Assembly: GCA_945859605.1 (NCBI GenBank)
Contig: OX243817.1
Location: forward strand, 23,257,637-23,321,636
From: Lumbricus rubellus
Lineage: Eukaryota; Annelida; Clitellata; Crassiclitellata; Lumbricidae
Length of the DNA stretch: 64,000 nt
Direction: 5' to 3'
Shown here: positions 1 to 10,956 of the stretch, in pieces
How positions within the stretch are numbered: position 1 is the first letter of the stretch
How the letters are laid out: each line of letters begins with the position of its first letter
Notes under the pieces: generated by a model
The model's database searches: none
Seen by the model: only the letters and a program-made list of their open reading frames with translations
What the model was told of the DNA's origin: nothing
Made by a program: the position numbers and the translations under genes

Positions 1-494
1 GTAGGCCTACGTGTGTTGAAGATAGCTGAGAGTAGGCGCTCTATTAAAATGGTGCAACTTTTATTTCCTCTCATTATAAGCTATTCTACACGTATCTATT
101 ATTCCATATAGATCTATGGAATTTATGTAGTGCCCCTTGATTTTGAGAATTGTAGTGGGGTCATTTTAGAGGGAACTGGTGGTCAGACGTTGATTTTGTG
201 GAGTTTAAGGGTGTGCAATGAAAACTTTACTATGGATCTTTGGGATTCTATATAAGAAAGACTAATGCTTCATGAACCTCCCCAACCTTGTGGCGATTCT
301 AACCCTGGATCCTTCAAGATAACTGTTCACAGGCACTTGATATCCCGACCTAGAAGAGAAGAGAAATTTAAAGCCTTGAGTAGTTTATAAAAGATATGAA
401 CACTGAACAGGTCCAGCAGGAGAAAAAGCAGAGGTCAGAGGACTGAGAGGAGAGGTAATTCCAAACAAAGGAGACCTTGCAACTTGTTGATTTT

Positions 495-760
495 CTAACG
501 ACACTGACATTGCAGAGATGATTAGTGTCGCCCTGCTCATAGGCGTACGGGAGATTTCAGCAGTGGGGGGGGGCAAAGATCGAACTTCTGCCCGAAAAAT
601 ACATCCGTGAAAAAGTTGACGACCTTCTTTTTTTAGTCGTTTGGGTATGTGGTGTAATGCCCCCCTGCACCCCCGCCTCGTACGCCTATGGCCCTGCTCC
701 TTTTGTCCTGGCTTGGGAAGTTGGGACTGGCACTGTCGGAGTACAAACAGTGGCGGAGTT
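495..760 (+). repeat. Dispersed repeat (GGGACTGGCACTG family), interrupted by a MITE
   Basis: The stretch reads like copies near 6362-6470 (minus), 10990-11090, 15248-15310 (minus), 18107-18215 and 47500-47590. All share a core of TTTAACGACACTG, GTCGCCCTCCTCC, CCAGGC and GGGACTGGCACTG. In this copy the core is split after GCCCTGCT by the element at 538-690 and resumes after an 8-bp duplication. I see no coding capacity; the class (SINE or MITE) is unknown. Confidence 0.6.
538..690 (+). mobile_element. hAT-type MITE (CATAGGCGTACG family), copy 1
   Basis: A 153-bp element with terminal inverted repeats CATAGGCGTACG. It is flanked by a perfect 8-bp duplication, GCCCTGCT, at 530-537 and 691-698. 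Its length and 8-bp target site fit a non-autonomous hAT element. It landed inside an older dispersed repeat, so the order of insertion can be read. A second, longer copy is at 6997-7260. Confidence 0.8.
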
Positions 761-869
761 CAAAGGGAAAAGCTCTACTAAAGTGTATATGAAAATTATG
801 TCAAGCACAAGTTCGTGATGTTAGTTTTGCTGCTAAACATTTGACCATACATGTACCTTTAATCAATTG

Positions 870-1030
870 TTTCAGTCGATAGGTCGCGTCATAGGAGAAA
901 TTCAACAGGTTGAAGAATTTAAAAGTAAAATCCAAGACTTCAGGCAGATCATAGGGAAGGTCAAGAGTAGAATAGGTCCATGGATCAAATATTATAACCT
1001 GCCGCAACTTATAGTAGCGCCGTCTCTGCT
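870..1030 (+). repeat. AGGTCA-containing dispersed repeat, copy 1
   Basis: It shares an ordered set of words (AGGTCG, GGTYGAAGAA plus TTAAA, CAGRTCA, GGTCAAGAGTA) with copies at about 13426-13570 and 43668-43830. It contains AGGTCG, AAGGTCA and AGGTCC. It sits just upstream of the exon starting at 1131. What kind of element it is cannot be told. Confidence 0.5.
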
Positions 1031-1130
1031 CGTGAAAGAACCAAATGAGTTTCTCGAATTAGATCAAATAAACTATTCAAGACAATGGAGAAAATCAAGC
1101 AGATTTAATTGTATTCTTTCTATTTTTCAG

Positions 1131-4100
1131 TCTACAATATTAATGACTCAGAAATGAAACTCCTTCACGTGACCTGGATTGTCTTCGATTCATTGGCTGG
1201 TGGCTTGACCTGTTTTCTCTGCTTCGATTTGTGCATACGTCAGCCGAGATGCGGGAAAAGGGTTAGGTTTTTAAAATGCAATTGAATGAAAAAAATTAAA
1301 ATCTAAATAAAATTAAAATATGGCAGTAAAATTATAACTTTTATTAATGGATACTTTTTTATATAGTGTCTCGTTGCACGGAGGTAGCCATTAATTAGTT
1401 ATATCATTGATAGCCTCTGATAGGCCTACATGATCTAGAAAAAAAATAATAGAGTTTGCTTCATACGCCTATTACATAATAGACCTAGGCCTACGCCTAT
1501 ATCTATAGGCAACACGAGCAGACTGATTTAGGCCTATACTAACGGATCAGTTTGATTTAAATCACAAAATAATTAGTTTACATTAAATAGGCTAGAGTAG
1601 GCCTAAGCCAACTTATGTTGACAATGGCAATAATTTAGCTATTTCTAGGAATCTCGATTTGGTCTAACAGAACGAGATGCATCGTGCAGCTTTCGTGCTG
1701 TTTAGTTAGGCTATTATAGAGAACTGTATTCTTACAGCAATGACCTTCATTGCCTTTGCGGATGGTCAATGGACAATGTCCATGCAAAGTTGCAAACTAA
1801 GATTTCTAGCCTGTAGGCCTAACCTGTCCACATGTACATGTAGGTTGTAGGAAGCCATGCCTACAAAGGACTGACCGTGATTGCCCTGACGCTCTTCATG
1901 ATAGCGACCATTCTCGTGTACGCTTACAGTTTCCATTACGTAGCGACACACGGCGTCGCCATATTGTCACATCCGTTCAACAACTACACATTGGTATGCG
2001 CACTTCTCTACTTCGCCTAGCATTCGTCACGGTCTTTTAATTTAAATTTAGACTATAATGTAATGTAATGTAAATGGTAATTTCTATAGCGCCGCTCACA
2101 ACCGAGGCCATTCAGTAGCGCTCCCAGTGCGATAACCCCTAGAGAAAAATAGGTCTTAAGGAGAGAGAGATGTAGATGACAATCCTGAAAGTAGAATCCC
2201 ACGCAGAGTGGAGGGAAGAGAATTCCACAAGGAGGGCCCAATGATGGTAAAGGATCGAGTTTGAGCAATAGGCCTAGTGGTCCTAACTCGTGGGACAAAG
2301 AAGTAAGCCCTGTCCAGAGAACAGAGTGTATAATAGACTGTGTCTTCCATTAGCACAGTAAGGTGGGTCTAAATCTATCAAGTGATAACATTATGTGCAG
2401 AGGAAGAGGAAGACGATAGTTATTTTTCCAGTCTCTTGTATTTCATGCAATCTTCAGCTATTTGGTCATCTGCAGCTGGCGGGATGACTCGCAGCGAAAG
2501 GTCACCACATTCAGTGCATTTGGCAGTTGACGTTTTTTGGAAGTCATACAGAGGTTCTTTCATGTCTGCACGAAACCATTCAAAAAGATGGCTCTAGATG
2601 ACGTCATTGATTGGCCTAATCATAGGCTATATGTTACGTTCGGCGGAGACTTTTGGTTAATTTGTACTTTAAAATCGTTTTGAGAAGATTTAGGAAACAT
2701 TAATTGTTGCTCGAAACTTGGCTCAGATGAAGTGATGCGTTTGTCTTGCAGATGGTGTTGGTCTTAAGCTGGTGCTTCATCTCTCAGCTGCTTTTGAATG
2801 TAAGTTATCAATATTTGTAGACTACCGTACATCTGGTAATGTTGGTCCAAGTTAAGAGAATTGACCGGAGTATAAGGCTCTATTATAGCCTCTATACGAT
2901 CTATATGATCAAGTTTCTTGTTCGATTTTTAACTCCGTATACAAGGCTGTTTGTAGGCCTATAGATTTACTTAAAGACTTGTGCTTATCATACAATCAAC
3001 AAAATGCTGTTGGTGGTTTTTAGAGGGTGGGGGGGGGGTATCGATTGAAGCAGACAAAGTTGACCAAAGATAAATATTGCAATGTAGATAATCATGTATT
3101 TATGTATGTAAGTTTGTTAGGCACGTTTTAACAAATATAATATTTTATAGGGCCCCGAATCTAGCGCATAAAAATTGTTATTCTTTGAGAATCGAGATAG
3201 CTTGAAAAATATATTCATTGATACAACTATAGCAATTGCCTTATTTAACCGCCTCTGTTGCTTATTGTGTCTCTTAATAATTAGGCTACTCCTGAAGTAT
3301 TCTTGCTTTTCATCTTTCTGACAGGTCTTGATTGAGATCGCAGCACTTCTTAAACTTCGCCGAACTCGCGGATACGAGCGTCTATTGGACGCAGAAGGAG
3401 TCGTGTCCCACCAGACTACTCCTGATGTAGACATAATAGCCCGTGACACGACTTCACCTACAGGCAAAGAAACCGACCAGCGAACTCTGCTTTCGGACGC
3501 AGACATTCATCACACTTTGGTTGTTGGAAGCAGGGTCCTCTTGACGAGTGGCTGGCCTACCTTCACAGCAGCACCACCTCCACCACCACCACCACCACCA
3601 CCATCGCGACCACCTCCACAACCACAGCAAATGGAACCCAGATATCATTCTGCAACACGAATCAAACGCCAAGCATCGGATGTGTTTGGCTGCTCTGGTC
3701 TCAACCGTGCTCCACAGATGGAACATGGAGTAAAGCAGTCGATCCACGCATCCGAGTCTACAGTAACTGTGTGTGATCCGATTGTGACGGATCAGAAACC
3801 CTCGCATGAAATTTCTTTTTCATTTCCGCTGACGTTCACGATTGTCAACGAAAAGCTACCCAAGGAAAGTGAAGTTCAGGGACGGTTTTGTTCTACACTC
3901 GTAGATCCTGTGTTGGTAGCTGGTTCGGCTGAAGAAGCTACTAACACACAACCCGGGAGAAGATCAGGCACTGCAGGAGAACTCGTGGCAGTGCCTTTGG
4001 ACCGCTGTGTTACCGACGAAACGACTGCATCGGAATCAAGGAAAGAAACTCGTCTACCATTTCAATCGAGTGACTCTTTAGAACCTGTCTCAGCAAATTC

Positions 4101-5772
4101 CAATGTTCTACCACAACCCAATTTCCACACATTGACTCCGTTTTTCGGCTCCGAGACCAACCACTTTAATTTGCCTTTCGTATTTGGGTCGAATAAAGAA
4201 TTATCCAACAAAGTCACTGTTCATGCAAGAGATGAGTTAAACAAACGGAGTCATCGTCATGAATCTAGTCGCAACATGACCTACCTTCCGCCAAGACCAC
4301 GGCGCAACAAACTTCCCATTCGTGCAGGTACCAAAGCAACGATCCCGAATCCTTATTCTAAATTAGAATCCGTCACATCGAGCAATCCTCCACAAATGTT
4401 GTCCACCGAATCAACAATGAATTTGGAAGAAAATCGTAGCTCAGCATACTTTCACTCTGACCCAGAGACGAAAATGACTCTTCCATCAAGAGATAGTTCA
4501 CACGAGGATCCACCGATTCCTGCAGAATTATTGTGTTCAAATGATCCGATGTTTTCTGTGCAGTCGCTACAATCGTCAACTCAACTAAAGTCGTTCCGAA
4601 AGATTTGGTCGATTTCAAAGCCAACTTTTCCGCCGATTCCAGAGACATGCAGCCAGACCTCTTATTTGGAAACAGAGCCTGTCCTGGCACCTACAGTTGA
4701 CTCAGAGATCTGCGGCCCGATGACTCAATATTTTCCAAGCAAAGATAACCATGACCTGAGGACTACAGAAACAGCGATGGCAAAGAATTCGGGTCAAGAG
4801 ACCGGCGACCCTATTCCACATCCAAGTCTAGAGACCCATGACCTGGCTCTACCTCCAGGTCAAGATGGGAGCGACCAAGCTCCACCACCAGTGGATGTAG
4901 ACACGACTCCACCTCTATGCAAAGAGGAGACGGGCAAGTGGACTCGACCTTCGGGAATAGATATCGAAGACTCAACTCCGCTTTCAGACCAAGATGCCAA
5001 TGACTCGGTTTCGCCTGAGAGCCAGGATAACACTGACTCTGCCCAACCTCCAGACCAAGATGACCATGACTCGATTTTTCCTAAAGGACAATATGCCTTT
5101 GACCCGATTCCACCACGGGGTCCGGAAGCGGAGAAACCGACTCCTACAGGCTCAGTGATCAGATACGTGACCTCGCCATCGAACCAAGATACCATTAATC
5201 CGATTTCGCCTGAGGGTCAGTACACCAGATACTCGATCACACTTCCGAGTCGGGACACCCACGACCCGACTTTACTTGCTGGTCAAATAGCCCTTCATCT
5301 CACTTCACCTCTGAGGGTTCTTCAGGTGGATAGGCCAACTTCTTCTTTAAGCCTTATGACTGGATACTGGACTCCACCTGAAAGTCGTGATGCTCTAGAC
5401 CCGACCTCGCCTGAAGGCCAAGGTATTTGTGACCAGAAGATATTTCCAAGTCAAGATATCCGTGATAAGAAAACATATCCGGGTCCAGATATCCGTGACC
5501 AAACGCCGCATGTGGATGAAGAGAGTCGGGAACTGACTCTACCCGACAATCAAGAGGTCCATATACCGATTCCATGCCTGGACCAAAAGACCCGTTGCTC
5601 GAATCCACCTTCGGACGACGAAGAGATCGGTGACTCGGTCCATCTTCCGGGGTCCGGGATCCATGACTTGACCATGGCTCCATGGATATCGACCGGTGAA
5701 CCGACGACCCCGCCTCTGAAAGGTGAAGGAATAATTGCTTCGCCATCTAGTGATGAAGCAGTCAGTCTGTAA
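1131..5772 (+). CDS. Unrecognised multi-pass membrane protein with long repeat-bearing tail (3' part)
   Basis: I do not recognise this gene. Four exons join in frame: 1131-1261 (phase 1 in, phase 0 out), 1844-1993, 2752-2799 and 3325-5772. Every junction has GT and AG, about 924 codons in all. The first three exons and the start of the fourth encode hydrophobic helices (HVTWIVFDSLAGGLTCFLCF; VIALTLFMIATILVYAYSF; MVLVLSWCFISQLL then VLIEIAALL). A basic LKLRRTRGY follows, suggesting that the rest faces the cytoplasm. The tail has a proline run (about 3577-3602) and, from about 4735 to 5690, roughly 27 degenerate 11-residue repeats of the form GQDIHDPTxPP. The short loops look like small tetraspan families, but no diagnostic motif supports a name. 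The 5' end is outside or unresolved. An AATAAA at 6209 may end the transcript. The donor at 1262 (GTTAGG) is weak. Confidence 0.65.
2085..2356 (-). mobile_element. Non-LTR retrotransposon 3' fragment plus short repeat
   Basis: On the minus strand at 2156-2356 a short frame contains TRSFTIIGPSLWNSLPSTLR, the typical C-terminal reverse-transcriptase signature of CR1/Jockey-like LINEs. Next to it at 2085-2140 is a CTATAGCGCC...GCGCTCCCAG repeat, also seen near 14205, 54520, 59600 and 60445. The fragment lies in the intron between the exons ending at 1993 and starting at 2752. It is a dead 5'-truncated copy. Confidence 0.6.
4735..5690 (+). repeat. 33-bp coding tandem repeat array (11-aa units)
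   Basis: Within the long exon the protein falls into 11-residue units, for example SQDNTDSAQPP, DQDDHDSIFPK, GQYAFDPIPPR, GQGICDQKIFP and SQDIRDKKTYP. The consensus is roughly [SG]-Q-D-x-x-D-x-x-x-P-[PE]. Q/D at positions 2-3, D at 6 and P at 10 are the best kept. Units are diverged but the spacing holds for most of the array, suggesting selection on periodicity. Confidence 0.75.
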
Positions 5773-8700
5773 TGAATCTCCGTATATATATCGACGCCTC
5801 CTAGCGATGAGTCTATTGGTTAGAGATGCATCGTTCGTAAGGCGACACGTAGACTCGATCTTAGGCAGGTCTTCAGTAGGTTAGTTGTTTGACCTTGGAG
5901 TTCACAAATATCAGGAGAACGCCAAGGGTCAAGTAATTTATCATTGTAAATTCCATTCTTTAAAACCTTCACATGTCTCGCTGTTCATTTGACTTCCCCC
6001 GCCTATCTAACCTTTCTTTCAAAACATTCCATTCCAAGAATTATTCAAGCCAATATTATTGTGATCCTCGTGAAAACTTTTGGACTCGGATGTTGAAGAA
6101 ATAGGCCTATTAAGCCGTCTATAGGCTACATCCGTTTTGTTTTTCGTTAGTTGTTGGAACTCGTTCATATGTGTTTGTTGCATTTGCAATTTGTGATTAT
6201 TCTGTTTCAATAAAGCAAAACGATTATTGCACTTTCTGAATTTCGCTGCTGCAGTTTGATTTTTAATTTTATGTTTTTGTATCATGTTTAACGATAATTT
6301 TGGAGCCAATGTCCACGAACATTAGCCTAATTAATGATTCTCATTTGGGAACATGGATTCTTACTGGCAGCGACTGCTCGTACTTTTATAGTGCCAGTCT
6401 CAAGCCCGGACAAAGGAGGAGGCGATGTCATTTGACGTTTAGCTTTGTGACTCTGCTGATCCAGGTTGAGAACTGCCGAGGGGTTTAGGGATGTTCAATC
6501 CCCCAGTCTCTCTTGGCGCCTCATAATTGCAAAGAGCATTGTGTGCCACCGGCATTCCTAATTGCACACCTCGGCACCAAACAAATCAATGTATGACTCT
6601 TCCAGTCATATCTCTACGATTATCCTACTCTGCTGACCTGACCGCTAGTAGCTAGGCTAGTAGTAGTTTCAGTTTAACGAAATTGAAGCCTATGATAGCG
6701 ATGTCAAATGGCATCGCGTCCTCCTTAAATTTATCCACACTTGTGTCGGACACGGTCAAAGTGCGGGCAGTGGCTCCCATTAAGCCCACAATCTGTTCTA
6801 TAAAGGATCCATGTACCAAAATGGAACCCATTAATGTTCGTGGGAATACTGGTAGAGGAACACCGACGGCGGTTGATTAGGCTATTGGGCCTACCGACCA
6901 ATATTCGTTATTTATTCTATTCCTTTCACAATTGTTCATGCAGTCTAGCCTGTCACATGCATGGTCCTGGGAGAGCAGTCTCATCTAACCATGAAACATG
7001 GGCGTACGGGAGATTTCAGCAGTGGGGGGGCAAAGATTGAACTTCTGCCCGAAAAATATATCCATAAAACCGTAAAAAAGTTGACGACCTTTTTTTTAGT
7101 CATTCGGTCTGTCTTTTCCCGAAAACCGGACTTCCCCAAAAGTTGATGACCTTTTTTTTAGTCATTCGGTCTGTCTTTGCCCGAAAAAACCAACCAGACT
7201 TGCCCGAAAATGGGGGGGGGGGCAATTGCCCCCTCTGCACCCCCGCCTCGTACGCCTATGCCATGAAACATGAGCTCTAATCGCATGCCCAATAACAGGC
7301 TAACACCACTGTGCGGATAATTTATTTGGACTCTAAGACTTGTTAAACATTGTCGCACGATGAAGTGTTGGTCGTGTGCAGTGCTTATGAAATCGTCCGT
7401 AATAAAGCTTCAGTTACTCACTCGCATTCTCCAATTTATGGGCAATGATTTTAGCCTACTTCTGCTTAATATACATCCTAATATACATGTACTTGCCTCC
7501 CTATCTAGTCTGCCCAGTCGTAATAGCAGCCACATTCTGTTGAGCTGGCTATATAATTTTTATTAGGAATTCATTGCATGGCTGAATATACTTGATGGGC
7601 TTCGTATGCCTGCAATGCAGATGAACTACATGTAGGCCACTTAGGCTAATTCTTACGACCTCAATATCTTTATTACGATAAATGCTATGCAATATCACTG
7701 GAGCGATCAGGGAACATGCATTGCATAAAGTTACAGCGAATAGGCCTATAAATTGACGGAGTAGGCCTACTGTTGCTAGAGCAAACCAGTATAGGCTATG
7801 CGATTTAAAGACCGACCTTTTCTGCGTAATATGCTGCATGTGTGGTTCAGTAAGTGCACGAACACCGATCTATATTGGAGCCACGAAGAACTCTATGGCC
7901 TACTATAGTTTATCGGTCATTCTGAGGTCATTTCGTAAACATCAGGAAAAGTTTCCCTGCTATAGGGTTTGTAGGTCGAAGTTCAAAACTCAACGAATAG
8001 CAGTGCACACTGTTTTCTGCCGTATGCACGTAAGTTGTTGATTTTTTGTTGCTATTGTTGCTTTTGTTGTTTTTGTTGCTGCTGTTGCTGCTTTCGTTGT
8101 CATCTGCATATATAGGCCTAATTTGTGCAGAAGTACTGTAGACTGTAGTCTTCACTGATGGATAACACTTTAGTCATACGTTAGAGCAGTAGGCTAAATA
8201 CTATCACCGTTAAAACCACTCGCGCCATGCAATATTAATGTAAGCACCAGCTGCCAACTTTTCTGAAGAATGTCTTTCATGGTGGGCAACTTTCCCTCTG
8301 GATATGTCTACATTAGACATTGAACTAAATAGATCTACATGTATTCAATGAATTTCCTTGCACTAGGCAAGTTTGTTTAAGCTATAGGCTACTTGTAGCA
8401 ATTAGATGGTACATTAGGCCTATTGAAACTAAATAGGGGCTTAGGCCTATTTAGCAATAGGTTAAAGCGAAACTTTGGAATTCAATGTTGTAGTTTGCAG
8501 CCAGCAATTAATTATTTAATGAAACATTCAGCACAGGCTAATTGCAAAATTGGTCAACTTTATTGTAGCCTATGTCACGGGTGCTGTCTAAATAGGCCAA
8601 TTCAGGTTTCAAAAAAATCATTCTAGCTTATTGAAAGTTTAAATAGCCAACTACTGCTCGCGGTATATGAGCGATAGGTCTGAAGTCAATTGTTTGTTTC

Positions 8701-9179
8701 TTATGCGATCTGTGCAATAAAACTTATTAGGCCTAATTTTCCTACATTGATGCGCATAGGTAACATCGTTTCGTACGAGGGTTAAACCCCCATTGACTTA
8801 GAAAAACACGTTTTAAAGGTAATAATGGAAGTTTAACGACCGTGTATGACCAAAGGGCCTTTACAGTCTTTAGAATTGTTTCTACTTTCCTGTTGTTTCA
8901 TGTTGTTTGTTTCCTTATCCGGTGTTCCTCTCGTCCTCTCGGTTGTTTCTCGAGTCTCGATGTGTCCTTCTTCCCTCCTCTCTGTATCTACAACACTTTC
9001 TATACATATATATATATTAATAATTTAATGTGTTTTTTTTGCAATTGTTTTTTGTATCTATTTTTTTGGTATTTTTCAGATTTTAATCTACGTCTAAAGT
9101 TCATTAATATACACAATGAGATGATGAACAGTGATGATTGTATGAGTGATGTGCACCACCTCACTTCAGGCAGATGAAC
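5773..9179. other. 3' UTR then gene-free repeat-rich DNA
   Basis: After the stop at 5772 an AATAAA at 6209 is a possible polyadenylation signal. The rest holds a minus-strand copy of the GCACTG repeat (about 6362-6470), a piece at about 6610-6660 that is the reverse complement of DNA near 12790-12830, the MITE at 6997-7260, many TAGGCCTA words and a TGTTGCT-rich stretch at 8036-8100. No frame has coding character or paired splice sites. Confidence 0.5.
6997..7260 (+). mobile_element. hAT-type MITE (CATAGGCGTACG family), copy 2
   Basis: A 264-bp element starting CATGGGCGTACGGGAG and ending CTCGTACGCCTATG, flanked by a perfect 8-bp duplication CCATGAAA at 6989-6996 and 7261-7268. It is related to copy 1 at 538-690 but longer. 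An internal unit with CCGAAAA...GTTGA(T/C)GACC...AGTCATTCGGTCTGTCTTT is duplicated in tandem. Confidence 0.8.
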
Positions 9180-9475
9180 ACATAATATTACACATAAGTC
9201 TATGCAGTGCTTCTTATATACAATTCAATTATTATACAAAAGGTCGATGAAACTGATTCACTGCAGGAGCAGCTTCAGTTTCTTCGGTCTGAGCTGTTGT
9301 TGTTGATGCTTCTCTTTCTTTCTTTCTGTATCTACAACACTTAACACACTTATATGCATTATTAAGACAATGTGTTTTTTATAATTGTTTTTTTGTATAT
9401 ATTTTTGGTATTTCTCAGGCTTTACTCATATGATTCGCTATATACACAATGAGATATCACAGTAATGAATGATTT
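8878..9475 (-). repeat. Direct repeat beside the LINE ORF, probable 3' UTR units
   Basis: About 8983-9135 and 9314-9475 share TCTGTATCTACAACACTT, a T-rich stretch, TTGGTATTTYTCAG and ATACACAATGAGAT in the same order. They lie downstream of the minus-strand LINE ORF (stop at 9680), so they may be repeated units of that element's 3' UTR. A (TA)n run sits at 9541-9570. Confidence 0.5.
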
Positions 9476-9679
9476 ATATACATGGTAGTATTATATAAAA
9501 TAATATATTTTATACAGACTATATTTTATACAGACTAACTATTATATATATATATATATATATATAATAGGTAGTGCATAATATATATCAGTTATATAGT
9601 GTATGGTATTATGCTATGTTTACATTCCTGTATTTCTTATGGTTAGATGGGTTGTTTAGGCTTTAGGGGGGGAACCCCC

Positions 9680-10861
9680 TTAAAGCATCTTACCATCCTT
9701 GATCTCACCGATCAGCCTTACCACCTCCCTCTGCAGACCCGTGATCTGCAAGATGTTCCTCGTGGTGCAGGCGACTCCAAGCTTTTGGCACTTGTTGTGG
9801 ATCTTTCGGCTGATGTCCTTCCGCGAGCACTCCAGCAGAAGATGATCGATGGTGTCCGGAACGTTGCAGTCCTCGCAGTTGCCATCCGGGTGTAGCTTGA
9901 TCTTGTGAAGCCACTGGTTCAGCAGAACTCGACCCAGTCGTAGTCTCGTCATCTGAACCTCGAGCTTTCGCGGAGCATCCGTGTACTTGATTCTGGTTGA
10001 CACAAGCGGCTCGATCTCCTTGTAGAAGGCGGCCTTCGGATCGTTGGTGTACTCCTTCTGCCACTTCTCCAGAACGTAGCGGTCGATCTTCGCGATCATC
10101 TCCTTCCTCTCGATGTACGTTGTAGAGTTGACCGTCGGAAGCTGGAGTCCTTCCTTCGCCGCTGTGTCAGCCTCCTCGTTTCCACAGATGCCCACGTGAC
10201 TCGGGATCCAGACGACCGAGACCACTTCCGGTCCGAGTCTGTTGATGCTGTCGATCACCTCCATCATCAGCGTCGGTCTGGAATCGGATCGTTGATTCTT
10301 CACGGATTCAGCAGCGCTGAGTGAATCGGTGAAGATGGCGAACGATGTCTTGTCGCACTTCCGGTTGTTGTCGCAGATCCAGTCGATAGCGTCTCGTATC
10401 GCCGTCATCTCAGTTGCATACACACTGGACGAGTCGGCCAGTCGTAGGACTCGTCTGTATCCGATGTCAGGGATGACGACTGCTGCTGCAGCGGTGTCCT
10501 CGTACTTGGATCCGTCCGTGTAGATGCAGACGCGATGTTGATACCTGCTGATCGTCTCCAGGGCGAGCATCTTCTGCACTTCCGGTGATACGGTCTTCTT
10601 GTCGATGGATTTTGTCAGCGATAGGTCGACATCGATGTGTCTGTTCTTCCAAGGCGGCGAGTTCTGAAACACCGGTCCCTTGCATTCCTGAAACATACAA
10701 TCAAAGAATTCTTTAGTCCTTTTATATAGTGGTTCTTTGCCTGGTTCGAACTTGCCTCTGTGCAGAGTCCAGTGGTCCTTCATCACTTCCTCGGCCGTGT
10801 GATCTGTGCTGGTGACGATCTTGACTCCCTCTTTCAGACTGTCACGAAGCCATCGTAAGTT
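9680..10861 (-). mobile_element. 5'-truncated LINE ORF: RNase H and CCHC-like C-terminus
   Basis: An open frame of 393 codons without introns. It contains an RNase HI domain with the acidic residues in their usual contexts (YTDGS, ATEMTAI, FTDSLSA, NEEADTAAK). A C-terminal module follows with CEDC...DHLLLEC, as in I/Jockey-group retrotransposons. It would degrade the RNA strand during reverse transcription. The reverse transcriptase and endonuclease are missing: the frame opens right after a stop at 10862. The catalytic residues and open frame suggest a fairly young insertion. Codon use is GC-rich compared with its surroundings. It belongs to a transposon, not the host. Confidence 0.85.
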
Positions 10862-10899
10862 TTAAAGGTTATTATTTTGTCCACTTATATAAGAAAAAA

Positions 10900-10956
10900 C
10901 AAGCGTCCGGCCATGAATCCTCCCCCCATCATAAATTCCTGGCTACGCCACTGCAG
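10900..10956. mobile_element. Lone hAT-type terminus
   Basis: The stretch ends TGGCTACGCCACTG. That is the reverse complement of CAGTGGCGTAGCCA, close to the termini of the 26662-29536 element. I could not find the other end or a matching 8-bp duplication, so this is a remnant, possibly cut by the LINE insertion next to it. Confidence 0.4.

Larger units (their letters stand above)
1..1130. other. Left edge, probably intron of the first gene; repeats only
   Basis: No convincing exon was found here. The stretch holds a dispersed repeat at about 495-760 split by a 153-bp MITE (538-690), and at about 870-1030 a copy of a repeat containing AGGTCA-like half-sites. A phase-1 acceptor at 1130 implies that at least one coding exon of the next gene lies in this stretch or beyond the left edge. 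Confidence 0.5.

Noticed and set aside
3454..3807. Trp-rich minus-strand frame
   Set aside because: Antisense of the CCA/proline tract in the large exon.
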